Below are positions 1 to 7,708 of a stretch of DNA of 42,034 nt, piece by piece (position 1 is the stretch's first letter; each line of letters begins with the position of its first letter). A program made the position numbers and the translations under genes. Below the pieces are notes generated by a model. It had not been told where the DNA came from and did not search any database. It saw only the letters and a program-made list of their open reading frames with translations. This stretch comes from an uncultured Rubrobacteraceae bacterium (GTDB taxonomy: Bacteria; Actinomycetota; Rubrobacteria; Rubrobacterales; Rubrobacteraceae): the NCBI GenBank assembly GCA_902806075.1, contig CADCVG010000030.1, forward strand, positions 1 to 42,034, written 5' to 3'.

Positions 1-68
1 AGCTCTTCATCAACTTCCCGAATGATTTAGCACTCCATGCTCCGCTCATAAACTGTCGTGTTCTCCGC

Positions 69-112
69 CTACTGGCGGAAGCTCTTAGCGGCAATTTGGT
101 GAATAGAGGCAA
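69..112 (+). repeat. Dispersed intergenic repeat copy R1 (right half clear: GCTCTTAGCGGCAATTTGGTGAATAGAGGCAAC)
   Basis: Right half nearly identical to 2160-2190 (CGGCAATTAGGTGAATAGAGGCAAC); left half diverged. Confidence 0.65.
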
Positions 113-128
113 CGAGACAGCTCAACCA

Positions 129-157
129 TTGACATTTTCGTTATTTGCTGGCATTAA
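129..157 (+). promoter_or_regulatory. Candidate promoter TTGACA-17-CATTAA upstream of the MRJP-family gene
   Basis: TTGACA at 129-134, 17 nt spacer, CATTAA at 152-157; flanking bases resemble 2233-2261. Confidence 0.5.
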
Positions 158-208
158 TCAAAGTATTAGTAGCACCCCGCCAGGTGGAGCGGGAGGAAGG
201 ATTATCGA

Positions 209-1306
209 ATGTCAAACAACCCGAACGACGATGTGGCCGTGGGCAGCGCACACGAACTTGAGGTGGCTGCGCAGCTTGTTGACCGCCCCGGCAACCCTGC
301 CTTGACACCGAACGGACGGCTCATCGTTAGCCTGCACCCTTTCCCTTACGGCGACCCTTCACCGTACCATGTGGTCGAGGTGATGGAAGACGGTAGCACG
401 CGTCCGTTTCCGAACGAAGAGTGGAGCACCGCACCCAACGAAGACGGAATAGGACTCTCGTCCGTCATTGGGGTGCAGTCTGACCGCAGGGGCGTGGTTT
501 GGATCATGGACATGGGTGGTGGCGAGCTTCCACCCAAGCTGGTGGCCTGGGACACCAGACGCGACGAGCTTCACCGCGTCATCACGATCCCCCCGCACGC
601 TAGGGTCCCTAACTCCTTCCCGCAGGACCTCGCCATAGACGAGGTCCGGGGGGCTATCTTCCTGGCGGACGTGGGCCGCGGCGACCTCTTTGGGCCGAGC
701 GACCCGGCTATCGTGGCGATTGACCTTGATACGGGTTACGCATGGCGTGCGCTGGAGGGACATCAGAGCCTCCAGCCCGAGGATGATATCTCAGTTGAGA
801 TCGAGGGCCGTCCAATACGTGTCGAGAACCCGGAAGGGGAGGTGGAGGAACCGAAGCTGGGCCTCGACCCCATTGTCATAGACCCGGCCAACGAGTGGGT
901 CTATTACGGCTCTGTTCACGGTACTAGCGTCTACCGCGTTCGCGCAGCCGACCTACTCGATAGGAGCCTCTCAAAGGAAGAACTTGCTGGAAGGGTAGAG
1001 CACTATGGAGAGAAGCCTCCGAGTGACGGCATCAGCATAGATGATGCCGGCAACATTTACGTAACCGATCTGGAGAACAATGCTGTAGGAGTGACGACAC
1101 CTGAGGGTGACTACCAAGTCCTTGCGAGGGATGACGAGCGTCTGGTATGGCCCGACGGCTTCAGCTATGGCCCTGATGGCTACTTCTACGTGACCGTCAG
1201 CCAGCTCCATCGCTCGGCGGTCTTCAACGCCGGGGAAGAGACCTCGCAGACGCCCTTCCTGGTGATGCGCTTCCGAGCTCTGGCACCTAGTGCGGTTGGT
1301 CGCTGA
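209..1306 (+). CDS. Major royal jelly protein/yellow-family (SMP-30-like beta-propeller) protein
   Basis: 365 aa ORF; ALTPNGRLIVSLHPF...GVQSDRRGVVWIMDMGG...NIYVTDLENNAVGVTTPEG is typical of bacterial MRJP/yellow proteins; GGGAGGAAGG ribosome-binding site upstream. Confidence 0.8.
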   Translation: MSNNPNDDVAVGSAHELEVAAQLVDRPGNPALTPNGRLIVSLHPFPYGDPSPYHVVEVMEDGSTRPFPNEEWSTAPNEDGIGLSSVIGVQSDRRGVVWIMDMGGGELPPKLVAWDTRRDELHRVITIPPHARVPNSFPQDLAIDEVRGAIFLADVGRGDLFGPSDPAIVAIDLDTGYAWRALEGHQSLQPEDDISVEIEGRPIRVENPEGEVEEPKLGLDPIVIDPANEWVYYGSVHGTSVYRVRAADLLDRSLSKEELAGRVEHYGEKPPSDGISIDDAGNIYVTDLENNAVGVTTPEGDYQVLARDDERLVWPDGFSYGPDGYFYVTVSQLHRSAVFNAGEETSQTPFLVMRFRALAPSAVGR

Positions 1307-1374
1307 GACTCCCCATTATCACATGAAGCCTTAGAGGCGAGAAGCAGACAAAAGGCTAGACCGGGGCATGCTAG

Positions 1375-1427
1375 TTTCCGAGAAGACTACTCTTAGCGGA
1401 GGTTAGGCGAATAAGGGCATAAGAAGA
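1375..1427 (+). repeat. Dispersed intergenic repeat copy R2
   Basis: TTTCCGAGAAGACTACTCTTAGCGGAGGTTAGGCGAATAAGGGC; aligns with the copies at 2144 and 38447. Confidence 0.65.
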
Positions 1428-1453
1428 GCCGGGGCAACATAGCCCCAGCTCTT
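1424..1453. terminator. Hairpin between convergent MRJP and VOC genes
   Basis: AAGAGCCGGGGC-aacata-GCCCCAGCTCTT inverted repeat. Confidence 0.7.
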
Positions 1454-1509
1454 CAGCGTCATCAGTTGGACAGTACCTCACGTAGTAGTCCAGACCAAGC
1501 TGGCTATAG

Positions 1510-2022
1510 TTAGCTCTGCTCCGGGGGGTAGGTCCGGTGTGGGGGCACCATCTCCTGTGGCATCTCCAGCGCTTCGAGGATGCAGCCTAAAGCACGCTCG
1601 GTATCGAAGTAGGCGTAAGCGCCGTCGTCGTTGGTGCCGAAACCGCGCCCGCTCTGGAGCATCGAGAAGCCCCGAGACTCCATCTTTGAGATCTCTGCGT
1701 CTATGTCCTCAACGAAGTAGCCTAGATGGTGCAGCCCCTCGCCATGCTCGTTGAGGAACTCCTCGTAAATGTTTGGTCCTTGAACTGACTCCATCAGCTC
1801 GTATAGCACCGGTCCTACGCTGCATAGGGCAAGCTTGTAGACGTAGCCCTGTTCCTCACCGTGGACCGTCATATCTCGGATCCAGTCCGGGCTAAGGGTG
1901 TAGACTGCCCACGGCCCCACTCCCAGATCGTTCGTGTAGTGCTCCATCGCTCGGTCCAAGTCGCGCACGAGCACGGCTACGTGTTCGATCGCCCCTATGC
2001 TGCCAGCATTAGCCTCCATCAA
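1510..2022 (-). CDS. VOC family (glyoxalase / methylmalonyl-CoA epimerase-like) protein
   Basis: 170 aa; IEHVAVLVRDLDRAMEHYTNDLGVGPW...EGLHHLGYFVEDIDAEISKMESRGF. Confidence 0.85.
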   Translation of the reverse strand: MMEANAGSIGAIEHVAVLVRDLDRAMEHYTNDLGVGPWAVYTLSPDWIRDMTVHGEEQGYVYKLALCSVGPVLYELMESVQGPNIYEEFLNEHGEGLHHLGYFVEDIDAEISKMESRGFSMLQSGRGFGTNDDGAYAYFDTERALGCILEALEMPQEMVPPHRTYPPEQS

Positions 2023-2150
2023 AGCCTCCTTCCTCTCCGCCTTCCCCGCAGGTTGCTGATACCTTGACTATATCCCTAGCGTGAGGGATATGGAAGGTTT
2101 GCTACAATTAATCAGCGAAGGTTTTCCAGAATAGGCAATGCGGTTTCCGA
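2023..2150 (-). promoter_or_regulatory. Promoter/leader of the VOC gene, duplicated at 38837-38965
   Basis: Minus strand: GATTAATTGTAGCAAACCTTCCAT-17-TATAGTCAAGGTA...CGGGGAAGGCGGAGAGGAAGGAGG; base-by-base similar to the region upstream of the 38525-38836 gene. Confidence 0.65.
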
Positions 2151-2190
2151 GAAGAGGTCTTCCCGGCAATTAGGTGAATAGAGGCAACAG
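2144..2190 (+). repeat. Dispersed intergenic repeat copy R3
   Basis: TTTCCGAGAAGAGGTCTTCCCGGCAATTAGGTGAATAGAGGCAAC. Confidence 0.7.
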
Positions 2191-2232
2191 AGTAGCCAAC
2201 TAACCTCTAGGCAAAGACCCTCTTCCAAAACC

Positions 2233-2261
2233 TTGACACCTTCATTCGTTGCGGTCATTGT
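2233..2261 (+). promoter_or_regulatory. Candidate promoter TTGACA-17-CATTGT upstream of the membrane-protein cluster
   Basis: Same spacing and similar flanks as the promoter at 129-157. Confidence 0.5.
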
Positions 2262-2341
2262 CCAAGTAGCATGCTGGCTCTAGGCGGGGAGGATTCTCTA
2301 TAGCGTCTTCGGCTCTTATCCGCTTAGGTGGGCTGGCGGCC

Positions 2342-2845
2342 ATGGTCGGCGGGTTGCTGTGGGTCGTAAAAGGAGGGGCTATCCTGCTCATGGGCCAGCA
2401 GCCTCCCGTGGTATTCGAGGCGGCCCTGCCCTTGTTCGCGGTCGGGCTGCTAGGGCTCCACGCTCGGCTCGACGGGCGCGGAGGGCCGTTAGGGAAGGCG
2501 GGAGTCCTGGTCGCCTACGCGGCCTTGACCTCGGCCGCCATCGTCTTGGTGGCACCGCTCGCACCCTTCTACGCCGCCGCGGGATTCGGGCCTTTCCTCG
2601 GCTTGGTGTTGCTGGGGAGCGTCACCCTACAAGCCAGGGTCTTCCGCCCGCCCTGGAGCGCGTTGCCGCTCGCTATGGGGTTGGGGGGTCCCCTCTTGAT
2701 CTTGGCGGGAGGGGGTCTGGCCCTGATGAGCGAAAAGCTATTGGAGATCCCGATCGTGTTAGTCGGGCTCGCTTGGATGCTGCTGGGCTATTCGGTGTTA
2801 GTAGTCAAGGAGGCGACGGTCCAAGCACCTGTACGGGTGAGGTGA
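2342..2845 (+). CDS. Small multi-TM membrane protein (paralogue 1); true N-terminus probably ~45-50 nt further upstream
   Basis: LIRLGGLAAMVGGLLWV start matches the next two ORFs; hydrophobic; ends PVRVR like the others. Confidence 0.65.
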   Translation: MVGGLLWVVKGGAILLMGQQPPVVFEAALPLFAVGLLGLHARLDGRGGPLGKAGVLVAYAALTSAAIVLVAPLAPFYAAAGFGPFLGLVLLGSVTLQARVFRPPWSALPLAMGLGGPLLILAGGGLALMSEKLLEIPIVLVGLAWMLLGYSVLVVKEATVQAPVRVR

Positions 2846-2852
2846 GCCTCAA

Positions 2853-3452
2853 GTGAGGAGGAAGTTTACGGTGTCTTCAACTCTTATCCGGTGGGGCGGG
2901 TTCGCGGCTATGGTGGCCGGGCTGCTGTACTTCGTAGGGTACGCTGGCATGGCTGAACTGCTCGTGCCTATGATGAGCAACCTGGGCGGCCACGTGGTGC
3001 TCGGCTTGGCGGGGCTGGCGACCCTACCCGCGTTGGTTGGGGTGCTCGTGCGGGATGCAAGACGGAGTGGACGGCTGGGTACGGTGAGCTATATCCTGTC
3101 CTTCGTCGGGGTGGCGGTGTTCTCTGTGGGTAATCTGGCCGAGGGCGTCTTCGCGATGGAGTTCGGGGTTGTGCTGTTCGGGGTGGGGCTGATAATCCTG
3201 ACGGTAGGCGTGGTGGTGCTCGGCGTGGGCCTGAGGCGAGCGAAGGTGCTGCCGGCTTGGGTCGTGTGGCCGCTAGTCGTCGGCTGGGCGGCTTTCCTGC
3301 CGGTCGCCAACAGCACTGTTGTCTTTGGCTTCGCCTCTTTCGTACCGTCGTTATTGGCTGCAGGGATGTTGGGTGTCGGCTGGGTGGCGGCAGGTTACGC
3401 GCTCTGGTCGGGAAGGACCACCTCAGCGCGGCAGCCCGCGCGCGTGCGGTGA
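2853..3452 (+). CDS. Small multi-TM membrane protein (paralogue 2); GTG start near 2871 is likely
   Basis: TLIRWGGFAAMVAGLLYFVGY...RQPARVR; AGGAGG upstream. Confidence 0.7.
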   Translation: MRRKFTVSSTLIRWGGFAAMVAGLLYFVGYAGMAELLVPMMSNLGGHVVLGLAGLATLPALVGVLVRDARRSGRLGTVSYILSFVGVAVFSVGNLAEGVFAMEFGVVLFGVGLIILTVGVVVLGVGLRRAKVLPAWVVWPLVVGWAAFLPVANSTVVFGFASFVPSLLAAGMLGVGWVAAGYALWSGRTTSARQPARVR

Positions 3453-3568
3453 GTCCTCGAGACTCCGGCCCTCCGTTTATGCCCCTGAACTCTGCCCCTC
3501 TACAAGCTTTGGTGAATAAGCTTCCGGCGGTGCGCTGAGCTTCGCCGGGTGCCTGATACGTTCGGCAG

Positions 3569-4180
3569 ATGAGTTCGAGTAGGAAGGAAGCCATGGGAAC
3601 TTCGATCCTTATCAGGTGGGCTGGACTAGCGGCCATGGTGGGTGGCGTTCTGTGGGCGCTGTGGACCGTGGGCTTCAACTTCGTCGGCTACGGCGAACCC
3701 GGAACCCCGGCCTACGAGCGCTATGAGGCATACAATAGGCTGCTGCCCCTCGCTCTGTTGCCCGTTGTGGTGGGCTTCCTCGGGCTACACGCCGCACAGA
3801 GAAGGAGCTACGGGTGGCTAGGTAGAGCAGGCTTTGTTACGGCCCTCGTCGGACTCGCCCTCGTGGTCGCCGGCAGCGTGGGTGAGTTCTGGGTGTTCAC
3901 TATGCAGCCCTACGGAGAGGCGAACGGTAGGGACGCCTCCTGGACGATCTACCTGTTGGGACACCTCGTCCTGGCCGTAGGTTCTGTGCTCTTCGGGATC
4001 GCCACCGTGCGAGCGAAGGTCCTGGCGCGCAAGCCGACGATGACTTTCGCCTTGCTCGGCGGGTTCGCCGTCGCGCCGTTCTTCGGAGCGTTGATGTTCG
4101 CCATTCCTTTCACGTGGCTAGGGTATACGCTCTGGTCGGGGAAGGGCGAACCGGTCCGACAACCCCAACGCGTGAGGTGA
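3569..4180 (+). CDS. Small multi-TM membrane protein (paralogue 3)
   Basis: ILIRWAGLAAMVGGVLWALWTVGFN...RQPQRVR; ATG at 3593 aligns with the paralogue starts. Confidence 0.7.
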   Translation: MSSSRKEAMGTSILIRWAGLAAMVGGVLWALWTVGFNFVGYGEPGTPAYERYEAYNRLLPLALLPVVVGFLGLHAAQRRSYGWLGRAGFVTALVGLALVVAGSVGEFWVFTMQPYGEANGRDASWTIYLLGHLVLAVGSVLFGIATVRAKVLARKPTMTFALLGGFAVAPFFGALMFAIPFTWLGYTLWSGKGEPVRQPQRVR

Positions 4181-4433
4181 ATTAAGAACTCAGCTACTTG
4201 CACGCAGTCCCATGAGCCGGTCACAAGCGCCTACCGCTAGACCAACTCCAGCTCGATCTCCGGCTCTTCATCCAGCGTAGTAGAGAAGCGAAGTTCAGGG
4301 GTGCGTTGCATTTGAAACGAATATGAGGATAAAAGGGCAAGACCGTCGCGCGGCGGCTAGTGTATCCTTCCTGCAACCGGGGAAAGGGATTTATGAGGCT
4401 CGAAGGGATCTCCCATCCAAAGATCGTGCGATA

Positions 4434-6077
4434 GTGCCTGATCTCGTCCTCGGCCCGCTGCTGCGATACGCCGGCGAGACCGACGCCACCATCTGGGTCG
4501 AGACGGACGCCGCCTGCGAGGTCGAGGTCCTGGGATGCCGCTCGCGCACCTTCCACGTCGAGGGCCACCACTACGCTCTGGTATGCGCCTCCGGGCTGGA
4601 GCCGGGGGGCGTCTACGAGTACGAAGTCCTCCTCGACGGCGAGAGGAGGTGGCCGGAGGCAGGCTCGCCTTTCCCGCCGAGCGCAATCCGCACCCTCGAT
4701 TCAGAAGCGCCCTTGAAGCTCGTCTTCGGTTCGTGTCGCATCTCCGCCCCGCACGAGCCGCCTTATACCTTGAGCAGTGAGGAGGACGGGCGGGGCCTCG
4801 GGGTGGATGCTTTGTACGCTATGGCGATGCGGTTGACGGGAGAGGCTGCCGGGGATCTGCCGCACGCGCTCGTGCTTCTGGGGGACCAGATCTACGCCCA
4901 CAAGCCCCCGTTCGAGACGTTGGAGTTCATCCGTTCGCGCCGCGACACGGGTAAGCCACCCGGGGAGGAGGTGGCTGACTTCGAGGAGTACGCCCGGCTC
5001 TACCGGGACGCGTGGAGCGATCCGGCCATCCGGTGGCTCCTTTCGACGGTGCCAAGCGCCATGATCTTCGACGACCACGAGGTTGCCGACGACTGGAACG
5101 TCTCCGAGGTGTGGGTCGAGGAGGTGCGTACCTACCCGTGGTGGAACGACCAGATCCACGGCGGCCACGTCTCTTACTGGATCTACCAGCACCTCGGCAA
5201 CCTCTCTCCCCGGGAGCTCGCCGATAACGACCTGTTGCAGAAGGTCATGGCGGCCGAGGACGCGGGGCCTCTCCTCCGCGACTTCGCCCGCGACGCGCAT
5301 CGGGAGACCGCGGGGACCCGCTGGAGCTTCCACCGGGACTTCGGCGGCACGCGACTTTTGATGATCGACTCCCGCGGCGGCCGGGTATTGCAAAGGGGAC
5401 ACCGCTCGATGGTAGACGCCAGCGAGTGGGAGTGGATAGAGGAGCACGCGACCGGGGGCTTCGACCACCTCCTCCTCGGCACCTCGCTCCCGGTGCTGCT
5501 CGGCCCCGGCATGCACCACCTGCAAGCCTGGAGCGAGGCCGTTTGCTCGGGCAATTGGGGGGAGCGGGCGGCGGGATGGGGGGAGAAGATAAGGCGTTCC
5601 CAGGACTTGGATCACTGGGGCTCTTTCCACGAATCTTTCGACAAGCTAACCGCCCTGATCCGGGCGGTAGCAGCCGGTGAGAGGGGTGAGTCCCCGGCCT
5701 CCGTAGTCGTGCTCTCCGGCGACGTGCATCACGGTTATCTGGCCGAGGCGGCATTCCGCGACGGAGACGTGCGAAGCCGGATCTACCAGGCGGTCTGCTC
5801 CCCTTTGCGCAACTCCCTGCCCGAACAGAAGTCTCGCCTCCAGAGCGCCGGCTGGACGAAACCGGGCGAGCTCGCCGGACGTCTCCTCTCCCGGCTGGCG
5901 GGGATCGGCAAAGAACAGATAAGCTGGCGCCTGACCCACCAGAAGCCCTGGTTCGAGAACCACGTCGCGACCCTGGAGTTGGAGGGTCAGCGGGCCAGGA
6001 TCACCTTCGAGAAGGCCGTATCGAACGGCTCCGGAGAGCCAGGCCTGGAGAGGATCTACGAGAGCCGCCTCGCCTGA
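4434..6077 (+). CDS. PhoD-like metallophosphatase / alkaline phosphatase D family
   Basis: ORF 4323-6077; GTG at 4434 gives PDLVLGPLLRYAGETDATIWVETD; catalytic-like motifs FGSCR, LLGDQIYA, IFDDHEVADDWN, VVVLSGDVHHGYLAEA. Confidence 0.85.
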   Translation: MPDLVLGPLLRYAGETDATIWVETDAACEVEVLGCRSRTFHVEGHHYALVCASGLEPGGVYEYEVLLDGERRWPEAGSPFPPSAIRTLDSEAPLKLVFGSCRISAPHEPPYTLSSEEDGRGLGVDALYAMAMRLTGEAAGDLPHALVLLGDQIYAHKPPFETLEFIRSRRDTGKPPGEEVADFEEYARLYRDAWSDPAIRWLLSTVPSAMIFDDHEVADDWNVSEVWVEEVRTYPWWNDQIHGGHVSYWIYQHLGNLSPRELADNDLLQKVMAAEDAGPLLRDFARDAHRETAGTRWSFHRDFGGTRLLMIDSRGGRVLQRGHRSMVDASEWEWIEEHATGGFDHLLLGTSLPVLLGPGMHHLQAWSEAVCSGNWGERAAGWGEKIRRSQDLDHWGSFHESFDKLTALIRAVAAGERGESPASVVVLSGDVHHGYLAEAAFRDGDVRSRIYQAVCSPLRNSLPEQKSRLQSAGWTKPGELAGRLLSRLAGIGKEQISWRLTHQKPWFENHVATLELEGQRARITFEKAVSNGSGEPGLERIYESRLA

Positions 6078-6092
6078 GGCGCGCGGCTTTGG

Positions 6093-7679
6093 TTACTTGC
6101 CGGGACTGGCCGCCGGTTGGTCCGTGGCTTCTTCCGCCTCTCGCGATTCCTCTTGTTGGCTCTCCTCGCGCGCGTCTTGCGCGAGGCCCTTGTATAGAGA
6201 CCAGCACATGGCGATCATGATCAGCGCGAACGGCAGGCCGCCCAGGATCGACGCTCGCTCGAGCGCCTCAAGACCACCGGTAACTAGCAGGACCGCCGCG
6301 ATAGCCGCCATCACCACCCCCCACGTCAGCCGGATCACCCTGCCGGGGTTCAAAACGCCGCCGGCGGACATCCTGCCCAGCACGATGGTCGCCGCGTCCG
6401 CCCCTGCAACGAAGAAGATAAAGAGCAGCAAGATCGCCACGAGCGACGTAATTAAAGGCAACGGGTACGCCTGAAGAAAGGCGAAGAGACCCACGGCCGG
6501 GTCGCTCTGGGCGGCCGTGTTGATCGTTCCGCCCGTCGAGCGGTCATAATCTATCGCCGCCCCCCCGAACACGGCGAACCATAAAGCGTTGGCGAGGCTC
6601 GGCGCTACCAGCACGCCTATGACGAACTCCCGGATCGTGCGTCCCCTGGAGACTCGGGCGACGAAGACCCCCACGTAAGGAGCCCAGGCGATCCACGTCG
6701 CGAATAAGAAGAGGGTCCCTGCGGGGTTACTCAAGAAAGCGGTGTCCTGGTTGAAGGCGTTCATCCTGAAGCTCATCGGGATCAGCTCGCCTATATAGTC
6801 GCCTATACCCTGCGTGAAGGCGTTGATCTGGACGACCGTTGGTCCCAGGACGATAAAGTAGAGCAGCAAAACGCCGGCCAGGTAGATGCTCGCCTGGCTC
6901 AGGTAGTTGACCCCCTTGTTGATCGGGGTGGACGCTGAAAGCAAGAAAGCGATCGTGGTAACCCCGATGATGATCAGCTGCAGGCCGATCCCGTTCGAGA
7001 TGCTGAAGCTCTCGCCGAGCCCCGCGCCGATCTGGAGGGTGCCAAGCCCCAGAGAGACCGCCACACCGAACAGCGTGGCCAGGATCGCCAATGTGTCTAT
7101 GGCCTTCCCGATGGGACCATTGGCGCGGTCGCCGAGCAGGGGCGAGAGGACCGCGCTGATCAGACCAGGCTTGTCTTTACGGAAGTTGAAGTACGCGACG
7201 GCGAGGGCGACGACGGCGTAGATAGCCCACGCGTGCAGCCCCCAATGGAAGAACGAGTACTGCATGCTCAGCTGGGCCGCCGCAGCCGTGTTCGGCTCGG
7301 CTCCACCGTAGGGTGGCTGGGAGGCATAGTGCATGACGGGCTCCGAGACCCCCCAAAAAATTACGCCGATGCCCATCCCTGCCTGGAAAAGCATCGCGAA
7401 CCACGAGAACAGGCCAAACTCAGGTTCCTCGTCCTCCTTGCCCAGCTTGATCTTGCCGTAGCGACTGAAGGCCAGAAAGACGACGAAGGCCAAAAACAAG
7501 GTCGTAACGATCAAATAGAACCAACTGAGATTCGCAACGACGAAGTCCAGAGCCGCCCCGGTCACCCTATCGAAGTTATCCGTAAGGAATACACCCCACA
7601 GAACGAACGCCAGCGTGATGGCAATCGTGACCCAGAATACGGTTCCGACCTGAGAGGTCACTTTTCGTATGCTCTGCAC
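6093..7679 (-). CDS. BCCT family (betaine/choline/carnitine) transporter
   Basis: 528 aa; MGIGVIFWGVSEPVMHYASQPP, FFHWGLHAWAIYAVVALAVAYFNFR, TWIAWAPYVGVFVARVSRGRTIREF. Confidence 0.93.
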   Translation of the reverse strand: MQSIRKVTSQVGTVFWVTIAITLAFVLWGVFLTDNFDRVTGAALDFVVANLSWFYLIVTTLFLAFVVFLAFSRYGKIKLGKEDEEPEFGLFSWFAMLFQAGMGIGVIFWGVSEPVMHYASQPPYGGAEPNTAAAAQLSMQYSFFHWGLHAWAIYAVVALAVAYFNFRKDKPGLISAVLSPLLGDRANGPIGKAIDTLAILATLFGVAVSLGLGTLQIGAGLGESFSISNGIGLQLIIIGVTTIAFLLSASTPINKGVNYLSQASIYLAGVLLLYFIVLGPTVVQINAFTQGIGDYIGELIPMSFRMNAFNQDTAFLSNPAGTLFLFATWIAWAPYVGVFVARVSRGRTIREFVIGVLVAPSLANALWFAVFGGAAIDYDRSTGGTINTAAQSDPAVGLFAFLQAYPLPLITSLVAILLLFIFFVAGADAATIVLGRMSAGGVLNPGRVIRLTWGVVMAAIAAVLLVTGGLEALERASILGGLPFALIMIAMCWSLYKGLAQDAREESQQEESREAEEATDQPAASPGK

Positions 7680-7708
7680 CCTGAACCTTCCTTTCTACCT
7701 TTGGCGTC

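Noticed and set aside
2070-2095. ATATCCCTagcgtgAGGGATAT as a regulator operator
   Set aside because: Perfect inverted repeat here, but not conserved in the duplicated copy upstream of the ABM gene (ATATCTGGGAGGCGGGCATG), so not counted as part of the shared control region.
2968-3678. 236-aa minus-strand ORF over the membrane cluster
   Set aside because: Antisense to three clear membrane proteins; Arg/Pro/Ser-rich composition typical of GC-driven shadow ORFs.
4701-5630. 309-aa minus-strand ORF
   Set aside because: Antisense of the PhoD-like gene with no recognisable domain.
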